Origin: Streptomyces sp. NBC_01244
GTDB taxonomy: Bacteria; Actinomycetota; Actinomycetes; Streptomycetales; Streptomycetaceae
Length of the DNA: 64,000 nt
Assembly (NCBI RefSeq): GCF_035987325.1
Contig: NZ_CP108488.1
Coordinates: 5,952,001-6,016,000 of the forward strand
Reading direction: 5' to 3'
Every line of letters starts with the position of its first letter. Position 1 is the stretch's first letter. This document shows, piece by piece, positions 1 through 8,782 of this stretch. A model generated the notes under the pieces. That model searched no databases, was not told the origin of the DNA, and was given only the letters and a program-made list of their open reading frames with translations. The position numbers and the translations under genes were made by a program.

Positions 1-39
1 CACGATTCAACCGGTTCGATTCGCACTGGGAGTACCCAT

Positions 40-1080
40 ATGCCAGGCGCCATCTACGCCGAAGGTCTGGTCAAGACCTTCGGCGACGTAAGGGCTCTGG
101 ACGGCGTTGACCTCGATGTACCCGAAGGCACGGTCCTCGGGCTGCTCGGCCCGAACGGCGCGGGCAAGACCACGACCGTACGCGTCCTGACCACCCTGCT
201 CCAGCCCGACAGCGGCAAGGCGGTCGTGGCCGGGATCGACGTCCTCAAGCACCCCAACGAAGTCCGGCGCTCGATCGGCCTCTCCGGCCAGTTCGCCGCC
301 GTCGACGAATACCTCACCGGCCGCGAGAACCTCCAAATGGTCGGCCAGCTCTACCAGATGGGGGCCAAGGCGGCCAAAGCCCGGGCCGCCGAACTGCTGG
401 AGCGCTTCAACCTCGGCGACGCCGCCGACCGCACCGCCCAGACCTACTCCGGCGGCATGCGCAGACGGCTCGACCTCGCCGCGGCCCTCGTCGTCAGCCC
501 GCCCGTGATGTTCATGGACGAGCCCACCACCGGTCTCGACCCGCGCAACCGCCAAGCGCTGTGGGCCATCATCCAGGAGCTCGTCGCGGGCGGCACCACC
601 CTGCTGCTCACCACGCAGTACCTGGAGGAGGCCGACCACCTCGCGCACGACATCTGCGTGGTCGACCACGGCAGGGTCATCGCACGCGGCACCTCCGACC
701 AGCTCAAGGCCCAGACGGGCGGCGAGCGCGTCGAGGTCGTCGTGCACGAGCGCGACCACATAGTCACGGCCCGCGAGGTCCTCGCGGGCTTCGGCAAGGG
801 CGAGACCACCGTCGAGGACCACACCCGCAAGCTGACCGTGCCGGTCTCCGGCGGAGCCAAGCTGCTCGCCGAGGTCATCCGCGAACTCGACGGACGCGGC
901 ATCGAGATCGACGACATCGGCCTGCGCCGTCCCACCCTGGACGACGTGTTCATCTCCCTGACCGGCCACGCGGCGGAGCTCACCGCCGAGGAAAACGGAG
1001 AGGCCCCCGCCGACGCGAAGTCCGCGAAGGCCGCGAAGTCGACGGGCAGCCGCAAGGACCGCAAGGAGGCGGCGAAGTGA
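40..1080 (+). CDS. ABC transporter ATP-binding protein, DrrA-type
   Basis: Cytoplasmic ATPase of a two-gene drug or lipid exporter of the daunorubicin resistance (DrrA) family. Seen: Walker A GPNGAGKTT near residue 40, signature YSGGMRRR near 145, Walker B VMFMDEPTTGLDP near 165, and a C-terminal extension ending in a Lys/Ala-rich tail. The ATG has GGGAG a few bases upstream. The stop overlaps the permease start by 4 bases (GTGA), so the two are translationally coupled. The substrate cannot be read from sequence. Confidence 0.93.
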   Translation: MPGAIYAEGLVKTFGDVRALDGVDLDVPEGTVLGLLGPNGAGKTTTVRVLTTLLQPDSGKAVVAGIDVLKHPNEVRRSIGLSGQFAAVDEYLTGRENLQMVGQLYQMGAKAAKARAAELLERFNLGDAADRTAQTYSGGMRRRLDLAAALVVSPPVMFMDEPTTGLDPRNRQALWAIIQELVAGGTTLLLTTQYLEEADHLAHDICVVDHGRVIARGTSDQLKAQTGGERVEVVVHERDHIVTAREVLAGFGKGETTVEDHTRKLTVPVSGGAKLLAEVIRELDGRGIEIDDIGLRRPTLDDVFISLTGHAAELTAEENGEAPADAKSAKAAKSTGSRKDRKEAAK

Positions 1081-1928
1081 CCCTCACCTCCACGACCCCG
1101 GAGCGGGCGGCGCCCCGCCCGCGCGGCGGCATCGTCCAGGGGATCAACGACTCGCTCGTGATGGCGAAGCGGAACCTGATCCGCATGTCCCGCATCCCCG
1201 AGATGGTCATCTTCGGGCTGATCCAGCCGATCATGTTCGTCGTGCTGTTCAGCTACGTCTTCGGCGGCTCGATGATGATCGGCGGCTCGACCAGCGCCAG
1301 CGACTACCGGAACTTCCTGATGGCCGGCATCTTCGCGCAGACCGTCACCTTCGCCACCGCCGGAGCCGGCGCGGGCATCGCCGACGACATGCACAAGGGC
1401 CTGATCGACCGCTTCCGGTCGCTGCCGATGGCCCGCGGCGCGGTCCTCACCGGCCGCACCCTGGCCGACCTCGTGCAGACCGCCCTGACCATGGTGGTCC
1501 TGGCGATCGTGGCGCTCCTCGTGGGCTGGCGCATCCACGAGGGCGTACCGAAGGCGCTCGCGGGCTTCCTCCTGCTCCTGCTCCTCGGCTACGCCTTCTC
1601 CTGGATCGGCGCCCTGATCGGCCTGTCGGTGCGGACCCCGGAGGCCGCCACTTCGGGCGGGCTGATCTGGCTGTTCCCGGTCACCTTCATCTCCAACGCC
1701 TTCGTGCCCACCGAGAACATGGCCGGCTGGCTCCAGCCGATCGCGGAGTGGAACCCGTTCAGCGCGACCGTGCAGGCCTGCCGCGAACTCTTCGGCAACC
1801 CGGGTGTGTCGCCGTCGGACGCCTGGCCGATGCAGCACCCGGTATGGGCCTCGCTGCTCTGGTCCGTTGTGATCATCGTGGTGTTCCGCACCCTTGCCGT
1901 ACGCAAGTACCGCTCGGCGACGGCGTAG
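1077..1928 (+). CDS. ABC transporter permease, DrrB-type (ABC-2)
   Basis: Membrane partner of the preceding ATPase, 283 residues, the usual size for ABC-2 permeases with about six membrane segments. Seen: hydrophobic stretches starting near residue 40 (VIFGLIQPIMFVVLF), a central pair around residues 135-195 and a last helix ending close to the C-terminus. The GTG start overlaps the ATPase stop. Together they would form an ATP-driven exporter in the cell membrane. A strong hairpin follows the stop. Confidence 0.92.
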   Translation: MTLTSTTPERAAPRPRGGIVQGINDSLVMAKRNLIRMSRIPEMVIFGLIQPIMFVVLFSYVFGGSMMIGGSTSASDYRNFLMAGIFAQTVTFATAGAGAGIADDMHKGLIDRFRSLPMARGAVLTGRTLADLVQTALTMVVLAIVALLVGWRIHEGVPKALAGFLLLLLLGYAFSWIGALIGLSVRTPEAATSGGLIWLFPVTFISNAFVPTENMAGWLQPIAEWNPFSATVQACRELFGNPGVSPSDAWPMQHPVWASLLWSVVIIVVFRTLAVRKYRSATA

Positions 1929-1956
1929 GCACCGCCCCCCCCGGCACGCCCTCAAC

Positions 1957-1994
1957 ACGACGCCCCGCCGAGCGGCAGCCCGGCGGGGCGTCGT
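1957..1994. terminator. Bidirectional hairpin terminator
   Basis: A perfect 14-base inverted repeat (ACGACGCCCCGCCG and its complement) with a 10-base loop lies between the convergent permease and greA genes and can serve both strands. There is no clear U-tract, as is common in Streptomyces. Confidence 0.8.
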
Positions 1995-2025
1995 AGTGAA
2001 AAGAGGTGGAAAAGAAAGGGGGTGA

Positions 2026-2523
2026 TCAGCCGGTGAAGGGCTTGACGTCGAGGATCTTGACCGACGCCTGCTTGCCGTTCGGCAGCTCGTACTGCGCGTC
2101 CTCGCCGATCTTCTTGCCCAGCACGCCGAGGCCCAGCGGGGACTGCGGGGAGTAGGTCTCGAAGTCCGAGGACGCGTACTCGCGCGAGGCCAGCAGGAAC
2201 TCCATGGTGTCGTCCTCGTCGCCGTCGAAGGCGATCTTGACCAGGGTGCCGGGGGCCACCTCGCCCTCCGAGGCGGGAGCCGTGCCGACCTTGGCCTTCT
2301 CCAGCAGCTGCGTGAGCTGGCGGATGCGGAGCTCCTGCTTGCCCTGCTCCTCCTTGGCCGCGTGGTAACCGCCGTTCTCACGGAGGTCGCCCTCCTCGCG
2401 GGCGGCCGCGATCTTGATCGTGATCTCCGACCGTGCGGGACCAGAGAGGTACTCCAGCTCGGCCTTCAGCTGGTCGTACGCCGCCTGGGTCAGCCAGGTG
2501 ACGCTCTCGCTCGTCTGGGTCAC
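2026..2523 (-). CDS. greA: Transcription elongation factor GreA
   Basis: Rescues backtracked RNA polymerase by stimulating cleavage of the nascent transcript through the secondary channel. The 165-residue protein has the N-terminal coiled-coil domain, including the acidic tip region AAAREEGDLRENGGYHAAKEEQ split over residues about 40-60, and the FKBP-like C-terminal domain (SPLGLGVLGKKIGED). The GTG at 2523 was chosen because GAGGAG lies 6-8 bases upstream and family members begin at this residue; an ATG 66 bases upstream would add an unconserved extension. Confidence 0.95.
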   Translation of the reverse strand: MTQTSESVTWLTQAAYDQLKAELEYLSGPARSEITIKIAAAREEGDLRENGGYHAAKEEQGKQELRIRQLTQLLEKAKVGTAPASEGEVAPGTLVKIAFDGDEDDTMEFLLASREYASSDFETYSPQSPLGLGVLGKKIGEDAQYELPNGKQASVKILDVKPFTG

Positions 2524-2636
2524 GGGTGCTCCTCGTCGGTACAGGGACAACAAAGCCGCCAGCGGCGGACGAAACCACGAGCCTAACAATTCGGGAAGAA
2601 AAGGGGGAGGACGCCAAGTGTGTGAACTGCGTCAGG

Positions 2637-3050
2637 TCAGCCCGCGGAACCCGCCACGCGGCAGCCGACGATTTCGATCATCGTGGCCCGACCGGTGGTC
2701 TTCAGCGTGACCATCTCGTCCACGCGCCCGCTCTTCTGCGCGAAGGTGAAGTCGGCCCGGCCCACCTCGCCGTGCCCCTCGTCCTGAGAGCTCAGCGTGC
2801 ACACCCCGGTCTCCGAGGCGCCCTTGCGCACCTCCAAGTGCACCTCGACCGCGGAGTCGGAGACGACCTTGAACTTGATGAGCTCGGCGCTCACGCTCTG
2901 CCCGGCCACGTAGTCCCAGCCGATCCAGCCGACCAGCCCCAGCAGCCCGACCCCCAGGACCGAACCGATCACCTTGAGCTTGCGGTCCGCACGCTCGTCC
3001 GCCGACCGGCCGTAGCGGCCCTCGGGCAGCTCTTCGCGCACCGCGCTCAT
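2637..3050 (-). CDS. DUF4307 family membrane protein
   Basis: Conserved actinobacterial protein of unknown function, 137 residues. One membrane segment (VIGSVLGVGLLGLVGWIGW, residues about 27-45) separates a short charged N-terminus from an outside domain with two cysteines in its second half. This family is often found beside mca and greA in actinobacteria, as here. It is transcribed divergently from mca across 121 bases. Confidence 0.85.
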   Translation of the reverse strand: MSAVREELPEGRYGRSADERADRKLKVIGSVLGVGLLGLVGWIGWDYVAGQSVSAELIKFKVVSDSAVEVHLEVRKGASETGVCTLSSQDEGHGEVGRADFTFAQKSGRVDEMVTLKTTGRATMIEIVGCRVAGSAG

Positions 3051-3107
3051 CGATCGTTCCCTTCGAGGTGGGCGACGGGCGGGATCCCGGGGAGACCCCC
3101 CGGAATT

Positions 3108-3136
3108 TTTCCACCGCCCGATTCGGTCACTATAGG
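3108..3136 (+). promoter_or_regulatory. Candidate promoter of mca
   Basis: TTTCCA and TATAGG hexamers are separated by 17 bases, in a locally less GC-rich stretch upstream of mca. This fits a housekeeping sigma promoter, with a weak -35 element. Position-based inference only. Confidence 0.35.
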
Positions 3137-3171
3137 AGCGCCCGCCCTGACGACTCAAAGAGGATCCTGTC

Positions 3172-4053
3172 TTGACCGAGCAGCTTCGACTGATGGCCGT
3201 CCACGCCCACCCCGACGACGAGTCGAGCAAGGGCGCGGCCACCATGGCCAAGTACGTGTCCGAGGGGGTGTCCGTGCTGGTGGTGACCTGCACGGGTGGT
3301 GAGCGCGGCTCCGTCCTCAATCCCAAGCTCCAGGGCGACAAGTACATCGAGGAGCACATCCACGAGGTGCGCGCCAAGGAGATGGACGAGGCGCGCGAGA
3401 TCCTCGGCGTCGACCAGGAATGGCTGGGGTACGTCGACTCCGGGCTCCCCGAGGGCGACCCGCTGCCGCCGCTGCCCGAGGGCTGCTTCGCCCTCGCCGA
3501 CGTCGACGAGGCGGCCGGCCGCCTGGTGAAGAAGATCCGTGCCTTCCGGCCCCAGGCCGTCACCACGTACGACGAGAACGGCGGCTACCCGCACCCCGAC
3601 CACATCATGACCCACAAGATCACGATGGTGGCCTTCGACCACGCGGCCGACACCGAGAAGTACCCCGAGGCCGAGTTCGGCCCGGCGTACCAGCCGCAGA
3701 AGCTCTACTACAACCAGGGCTTCAACAAGCCGCGCACCGTCGCCCTGCACGAGGCGCTGCTCGCCCGCGGCCTGGAATCCCCGTACGGCGAGTGGCTGGA
3801 GCGGTGGAAGGAGTTCGAGCGCAAGGAGCGGACCCTGACCACCCACGTCCCCTGCGCCGACTTCTTCGAGATCCGCGACAAGGCGCTCATCGCCCACGCC
3901 ACGCAGATCGACCCCGACGGCGGCTGGTTCCGCGTCCCGATGGAGATCCAGAAGGACGTCTGGCCGACGGAAGAGTACGAGCTCGCGAAGTCCCTTGTGG
4001 ACACTTCCCTCCCCGAGTCCGACCTCTTCGCGGGCATCCGGGAGAATGCGTAG
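3172..4053 (+). CDS. mca: Mycothiol S-conjugate amidase Mca
   Basis: Zinc hydrolase that cleaves mycothiol S-conjugates to a mercapturic acid plus GlcN-inositol, a detoxification step of actinobacteria. Seen: the LmbE-type metal and catalytic motif HAHPDDE at residues 11-17 (His13 and Asp16 as zinc ligands, Asp15 as base by analogy with MshB/Mca) and the third ligand region GYPHPDH near residue 144. Length 293 matches Mca rather than MshB. The start is TTG, preceded by AAAGAGG at suitable spacing. Confidence 0.93.
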   Translation: MTEQLRLMAVHAHPDDESSKGAATMAKYVSEGVSVLVVTCTGGERGSVLNPKLQGDKYIEEHIHEVRAKEMDEAREILGVDQEWLGYVDSGLPEGDPLPPLPEGCFALADVDEAAGRLVKKIRAFRPQAVTTYDENGGYPHPDHIMTHKITMVAFDHAADTEKYPEAEFGPAYQPQKLYYNQGFNKPRTVALHEALLARGLESPYGEWLERWKEFERKERTLTTHVPCADFFEIRDKALIAHATQIDPDGGWFRVPMEIQKDVWPTEEYELAKSLVDTSLPESDLFAGIRENA

Positions 4054-4055
4054 CT

Positions 4056-4274
4056 ATGAGCGCTACGCACGAAGCAATCGCCCAGCTCCTCCCGCTGGCC
4101 GGCGACACCTTCGACAAGAACAAGGTGACCCCGGGCCTCCTCGGATTCGTCGTGTTCGCGGCCCTCGCCCTCGGGGTGTGGGGCCTGATGAAGTCGATGA
4201 GCCGCCACATGGGCCGGGTCGACTTCAAGGAAGCCCCCGAGCCCACCCCGACGGAGGGCACGCGCGCCCCGTAG
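4056..4274 (+). CDS. Small membrane protein downstream of mca
   Basis: 72-residue protein whose ATG lies 2 bases after the mca stop, so it is almost certainly co-transcribed. It has one membrane segment (LLGFVVFAALALGVWGLM, residues about 29-46), a Met/Arg-rich junction and a Pro/Thr-rich end. Function unknown; the position suggests a constant partner of mca, but no motif shows a role. Confidence 0.8.
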   Translation: MSATHEAIAQLLPLAGDTFDKNKVTPGLLGFVVFAALALGVWGLMKSMSRHMGRVDFKEAPEPTPTEGTRAP

Positions 4275-4291
4275 GGGCGGCGACCCCGGTA

Positions 4292-4312
4292 GGGGACCCG
4301 GTACGGGTCCCC
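4292..4312. terminator. Hairpin after the mca pair
   Basis: GGGGACCC and GGGTCCCC form a perfect 8-base stem with a 5-base loop, 17 bases after the stop of the small membrane protein. Probable transcription end of the mca unit. Confidence 0.55.
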
Positions 4313-4362
4313 GTGCGACCGACCGCCGCCGCGCCGAAACCGGTGGGGCGGCGGGCCTTCGC

Positions 4363-4482
4363 ATGTGCATGATCACCGACCGCGGGCCGTACGAGGAGCA
4401 TGCCTGGCAGCCGCAGGCGCCGGCCGGGTGCGGTGGCGGCGGCCAGTTCGGTGGTGGCGGCTGGAGCGGTGGCGGCGGCTAG
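4363..4482 (+). CDS. Candidate 39-residue Cys/Gly/Trp peptide
   Basis: Short open frame with a low-GC-bias N-terminal half (MCMITDRGPYEEHAWQPQ) and a tail of Gly runs broken by Phe and Trp (CGGGG, QFGGGGW, SGGGG). About 34 of 39 codons end in G or C, which fits Streptomyces coding sequence, and the composition is unlike the Arg/Pro-rich products of chance frames. Its stop overlaps the convergent stop of the next gene. The ribosome site is weak (GGGG about 20 bases upstream, GGCGGGCC nearer). Two cysteines, two tryptophans. Could be a leader or precursor peptide, or chance. Confidence 0.4.
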   Translation: MCMITDRGPYEEHAWQPQAPAGCGGGGQFGGGGWSGGGG

Positions 4483-7400
4483 TGCGGTGGCAGCGCCACC
4501 GGGACGCCCATGATCTCCCGCGAGTGCAGGTTCGGTACGAGCGACAGCCGCCACGCCTGCCAGCCCTCCGCCGGGTCCACCCCGCGCGCCAGGATCACCG
4601 TGTAGGACTCCAGACAGTCCTCCAGCCGCCCGTCCCGCATCGGATGTGGGGCCGCCGCCAGCCGCGCCAGCTCCGTCCGCGCCTCGTCCGGGGCCTCCGG
4701 CAGCGCGTACGGCAGGAGCGTGCAGCGCAGGAAGCGCGCCCAGTCCTCCCCGCGCCGGTCCCCGTAGGAGATGAACAGCCGCACCGCCTCCTCGCACAGG
4801 TCCACCGCCTGTGCGGTCCGCCCGTTGCCCGCGTCCACCACCGCCAGCTCCAGACAGGTCCAGGCCTCCCCGTGGGCCAGCCCGATCCGCCGGAAGTCCG
4901 CCCGCGCGTCCACCAGCAGCTGGCGGGCGAAGCCGGAGTTCCTCAGGTTCCCCGTCTGCGCCGCCCGCTGGTCGCGCGTGACCCGGCCCGAGTGGTGGCG
5001 GGCGTGTGCCAGCCCGTACACGTCCCGCATCCGGGAGAACATCGTGCGGGCCCGCTCCAGCTCCCGCACCGCCCGGTCCCGTTCCCCGGCCTCCTCCAGC
5101 GCCTGACCCAGGTAGTACAGCGTCCACGCCTCGCCGCGCGCGTCCTCCGCCTCCCGGTGCCGGGCCAGCGCGTCCCGCAGCCGGTCCAGCGCCGGCCCCG
5201 GATCCCCGTCGACCACCCGGGCCCGGCCCAGCTGGGTCAGCGCCCACGCCTGGCCGCGGTCGTCGCGCGTGCGCCCGTACAGCTCCAGCGCCAGCCGCAG
5301 CTCCGCCTCCGCGCGCGGCACCTCGCCCAGGCGCAGGTACACCTGGCCGAGCTGCAGGTGCGCCCAGGCCTCGCCGTGCACGCTCTCGCTCTCGCGGTGC
5401 AGACCCAGCGACTCGCGCAGCAGCCGCAGCGCCTCCGCGAGGTGCGCGCGGTCGCGTTCCACCGCGCCGAGCGCGTGCAGGCCCCACGCCCGGTCGCCCG
5501 CCAGCTCGTCCGGGGCCTGGAGCACCAGCGCCTCGCGGATGCGGGCCGATGCCTCGGGGAGGTTGCCCTGGTGGTGCAGGGTGATGCCGAGCGAGACCAG
5601 CGCCATGCCCGCGCCCGCCTCCTGCCGGGCCTCCTTGTACTGGTCGACCAGCGAGGTCAGGGTGGTGCGGGACTTGTCCAGCTCACCGAGCTGGCGGGCC
5701 GCGATGCCCGTGCGCCACTGCACCGAGCGGACCAGCAGGCCCTGGTCGACGGCCTGCGTCAGCTCGTTGATCTCACCGAGCCGGTACAGGTCGCCGCGCA
5801 GCAGGCAGAAGTCGCAGAGCGCGCCCAGCAGGTCCAGTACGGCCTGCTGGTCCACCCCCTCCGAGTGCCGCAGCGCCGCCGTGATGAAGCTCGACTCGTC
5901 GTCCAGCCAGCGCAGGGCCGCGTCCAGGGAGACGAACCCGTGCCCGCCGACCGTGCTCGCCTTCGACAGGGCGTTCGCCCGCGTGGACATCTTCCCGTCG
6001 ACCATCCGGATCACCGAGTCCGCGAGCTGCGCGTACGTACGGATCAGCCGCTCGTGCGCCGCCGCCGCGCCGGCCCGGTCCTCGTCCCGGGCGAGGCGCG
6101 CGGCCGCGTACGCGCGCACCGCGTCGTGCATCCGGAACCGGTCCCCGCGGACGTGGTCCAGCAGCCCCGCCCGCGCCAGCTCGCGCAGCAGCCGCCCGGC
6201 CTCCACCTGGTCCGCGTCGATCAGCGCCGCCGCGGCCGCCGCCCCCAGCGAGGCCCGGCCCGCCAGCGTCAGGCGGCGCAGCAGCCGACGCCGCTCCTCG
6301 GGCAGGGCGGCGTAGGCCAGGTCCAGGGCGGCCTCCAGGGAACCGCCGGCCCCCGGGGACTCCCCGACGGCCCCGAGGGGGGCCAGCACGCGCAGCGCCA
6401 GCGGCAGGCCGGCGCCGAGCGCGAGCAGCGCGCGTACGGTCTCCTCCGGGTACGGGTACGGGGCCGCGGGCGCGGCCACGCCTGCGGCTGCACCCCCACC
6501 CCCACCCCCACCCGCACCCGCGCCGGTGGGCGGCTCGGCCCCTCCGGCACTCGCCCCCGCGGCACCCGTCCCTCCGGCACCCGCGGCCGCCCGGTCCGAG
6601 CCGCCCGAGCCGCCCACCGGGTCCGCGCCGGCCGCCCTGACCAACTCCGCGCCGGCCTCCTCCGTCAGCCTGGTCACCGGCAGCTGGTACACCCAGGCCG
6701 CGAGCTCGGCGGGCAGCTCCAGCGGCTCCCGGGCCGTGACCAGGACCAGGCTCTCGGAGCGCTCGGGCACGAGCATCCGTACCTGCGCGGCGTCCACGGC
6801 ATCGTCCAGGACCACCGCCACCGGGGTGCCCTGCACATGCTGGTGGTACAACTCGCCCAACCTGCGCACCTGTTGCTCCGCCGACGAGCCCTCGCGGAAC
6901 AGCAACTGCTCACGGGGCGCGCCGAGCCGGTTCATCAGGTGCAGCAGCGCCTCACGGGTCGGCAGCGGACTCTCGGAGGCGCCGCCGCCGCGCAGGTCCA
7001 CCACGCAGGCACCCCTGAACTGGTCCCGCAGCCCCTGCGCCGCGTGCAGCGCGAGCGTGGTGCGGCCCACCCCGGGCTCCCCGTGCAGCACCACGACCAC
7101 CGGGCGGGTCTCCGTGCTCGCCCGGGCGCTGTGCACCCATTGGGCGATCCGGGCCAGCTCGGCCCGGCGGCCGACGAACACACCTTCCAAAGCCGGGAGT
7201 TGGCCGAAAGACTGCTCCAGCATGGCCCGCCGCCGGGCCTCGGCGCTGCGATTGGCGCCGCGCAGCTGGAGGGCGGAGCCGCCATTGCCCGTCCCGTTCA
7301 CCTTGTGCGGGGCGTTCGACGCCGCGGCCACCTTGCGCTGCTGCTCCAGGAAAGGGCGTATCCCGCGCACCTCCAGCGCCGTCAGCCATTGCAGCTTGAG

Positions 7401-7865
7401 CTGCTCCGCACCGCCCGGCCGACCCGCCTCCCCGGCCCGCCGGTTCGCCGCCGGCAGGTGCAGGGCGGTCACCTTGGCCACCGTCGCCGTCGCCCCGGCC
7501 ACGCCCACCACGGCACCGGTGGTCAGCGCCGTACCGACCGCCACGCCGAAGGCCAGGTCGGCCACGATCGCGGCGGCGGCCGCGACCCCCGTGACCAGCG
7601 ACGCGGTCGAGGTGTTCGCCCGCCGGAAGGCCTCACCGAGCGACTCGTCCCCGGCCGCCGCCTCGTCCAGGGCGCGCGTGTACGCCTCGTACTCGGTGGC
7701 CGCGCTCGCCGCGAGCGCGTCCAGAGCCTGCTTGCCGCGAGCCAGCAGCACCGCCCTGGCCTCCGCGGTGCCCGCGGCCCCGCCCGCTCCCCGCCGGGAC
7801 TCCTCCTCCACGGCCCGCCCCAGCAGCCGCTCGGCCTCAACGCGATGACTGTCCCGCATCGGCAT
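4479..7865 (-). CDS. NB-ARC/TPR signalling ATPase-like protein
   Basis: 1128-residue protein of the AfsR/STAND style without a DNA-binding domain. Order: N-terminal region with two hydrophobic stretches (residues about 88-145, possible membrane hairpin), an NB-ARC-like P-loop domain (GEPGVGRTT at about 262-270, Walker B-like VAVVLDD near 350), a low-complexity Gly/Ala linker near 440-490, a winged-helix-like part, then about ten TPR repeats from residue 650 on. The Walker A lysine is replaced by Arg268. STAND proteins act as ligand-triggered switches; what this one senses is unknown. Transcribed divergently from the next lipoprotein. Confidence 0.85.
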   Translation of the reverse strand: MPMRDSHRVEAERLLGRAVEEESRRGAGGAAGTAEARAVLLARGKQALDALAASAATEYEAYTRALDEAAAGDESLGEAFRRANTSTASLVTGVAAAAAIVADLAFGVAVGTALTTGAVVGVAGATATVAKVTALHLPAANRRAGEAGRPGGAEQLKLQWLTALEVRGIRPFLEQQRKVAAASNAPHKVNGTGNGGSALQLRGANRSAEARRRAMLEQSFGQLPALEGVFVGRRAELARIAQWVHSARASTETRPVVVVLHGEPGVGRTTLALHAAQGLRDQFRGACVVDLRGGGASESPLPTREALLHLMNRLGAPREQLLFREGSSAEQQVRRLGELYHQHVQGTPVAVVLDDAVDAAQVRMLVPERSESLVLVTAREPLELPAELAAWVYQLPVTRLTEEAGAELVRAAGADPVGGSGGSDRAAAGAGGTGAAGASAGGAEPPTGAGAGGGGGGGAAAGVAAPAAPYPYPEETVRALLALGAGLPLALRVLAPLGAVGESPGAGGSLEAALDLAYAALPEERRRLLRRLTLAGRASLGAAAAAALIDADQVEAGRLLRELARAGLLDHVRGDRFRMHDAVRAYAAARLARDEDRAGAAAAHERLIRTYAQLADSVIRMVDGKMSTRANALSKASTVGGHGFVSLDAALRWLDDESSFITAALRHSEGVDQQAVLDLLGALCDFCLLRGDLYRLGEINELTQAVDQGLLVRSVQWRTGIAARQLGELDKSRTTLTSLVDQYKEARQEAGAGMALVSLGITLHHQGNLPEASARIREALVLQAPDELAGDRAWGLHALGAVERDRAHLAEALRLLRESLGLHRESESVHGEAWAHLQLGQVYLRLGEVPRAEAELRLALELYGRTRDDRGQAWALTQLGRARVVDGDPGPALDRLRDALARHREAEDARGEAWTLYYLGQALEEAGERDRAVRELERARTMFSRMRDVYGLAHARHHSGRVTRDQRAAQTGNLRNSGFARQLLVDARADFRRIGLAHGEAWTCLELAVVDAGNGRTAQAVDLCEEAVRLFISYGDRRGEDWARFLRCTLLPYALPEAPDEARTELARLAAAPHPMRDGRLEDCLESYTVILARGVDPAEGWQAWRLSLVPNLHSREIMGVPVALPPH

Positions 7866-7983
7866 CCCCCTCAGAGAGCTCCGGCATGGTGCGACAAGTG
7901 TCCTTCGGTACGGTCGCGAGCGCGAGGGAATCTGAGCTAGTTCAGAGGGAGTTGGCTATCAACCGTTCGCATAGGGTGGCCGC

Positions 7984-8730
7984 GTGAGCAGACGCTGGGG
8001 CGCTTCGGGACCGTGCGCGGCGCTGGCGGCCCTGCTGCTGGCGGTGGCCGGCTGCGCGCTCCTGCCGGAGGAGCAGGTTCCCGAACGCGGCTTCCGACTC
8101 CGCTACGAGAAGCCGGTGGCGGCCGACAAGGACAGTGCCCGCTTCGTGGAGACCTGGCAGCTCCCCGAGTTCACCCTCGCCGAGCTCAACTCCTACGTGG
8201 ACCTGCCGTACCCGGTCACCCTCGTCGCCAAGTCCTGCCACGGCGAAGGGACCGGCTACGACCCGGACGCCCGTCGCATCGAGCTCTGCTACGACGACGT
8301 GACCGAGGAGCGCGAGCGGCTCGGCGACGAGGATCTCTCCGAGGTGGTCCGCGAAACGATCTTCCACGAGGTCGGCCACGCCCTCGTCGACGCCCTGGAC
8401 CTCCCGGACGAGGGCGCCCGGGCCGAGGAGGACGCCGCCGACCGCTTCGCCCAGGTGGCGCTCCTGACCGGCGACCCCGAGGGCGACCAGACCCTGCTGG
8501 CGGCGGCCCGGGCCTACGACCTTTCGGCCGCCGAGGAGGACGCCCCCGACCCCACGGACGAACACGCCCCGGACGCGGCCCGAGCGGAATCCCACCGCTG
8601 CGCGGTCTACGGCGCCTTCCCGGCCCGCCACAAGAACCTGTCGACCCCGGCCCGCGCCGCCTGCGCCACCACCTGGACCCACACCCGCGACACCTGGACC
8701 CACGACCTGGCCCCGCTCCTGCGGCACTGA
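7984..8730 (+). CDS. DUF4344 metallopeptidase-like lipoprotein
   Basis: 248-residue secreted lipoprotein. Seen: signal peptide with a lipobox (AVAGC, Cys near residue 23) and a zinc-peptidase HEVGH motif near residue 128, followed about 20 residues on by an acidic EEDAAD segment that could give the third ligand. This is the pattern of the DUF4344 family of putative metallopeptidases. GTG start. It would sit on the outer face of the membrane. The substrate is unknown. Confidence 0.85.
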   Translation: MSRRWGASGPCAALAALLLAVAGCALLPEEQVPERGFRLRYEKPVAADKDSARFVETWQLPEFTLAELNSYVDLPYPVTLVAKSCHGEGTGYDPDARRIELCYDDVTEERERLGDEDLSEVVRETIFHEVGHALVDALDLPDEGARAEEDAADRFAQVALLTGDPEGDQTLLAAARAYDLSAAEEDAPDPTDEHAPDAARAESHRCAVYGAFPARHKNLSTPARAACATTWTHTRDTWTHDLAPLLRH

Positions 8731-8782
8731 CCGATCGGTGACGGAAGCGACCGGCCGCCCCGTGGAGGGCGAGCGCCGTGCC

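Noticed and set aside
6480..6600. C/G-rich low-complexity run that looks like a repeat element
   Set aside because: It is the Gly/Ala linker of the TPR protein, with no exact repeat unit.
4365..7940. Very long open frame on the strand opposite the TPR protein
   Set aside because: Its product is Arg/Pro/Gln-rich without domains, and its codon positions mirror the real gene; a shadow of GC-rich coding sequence.
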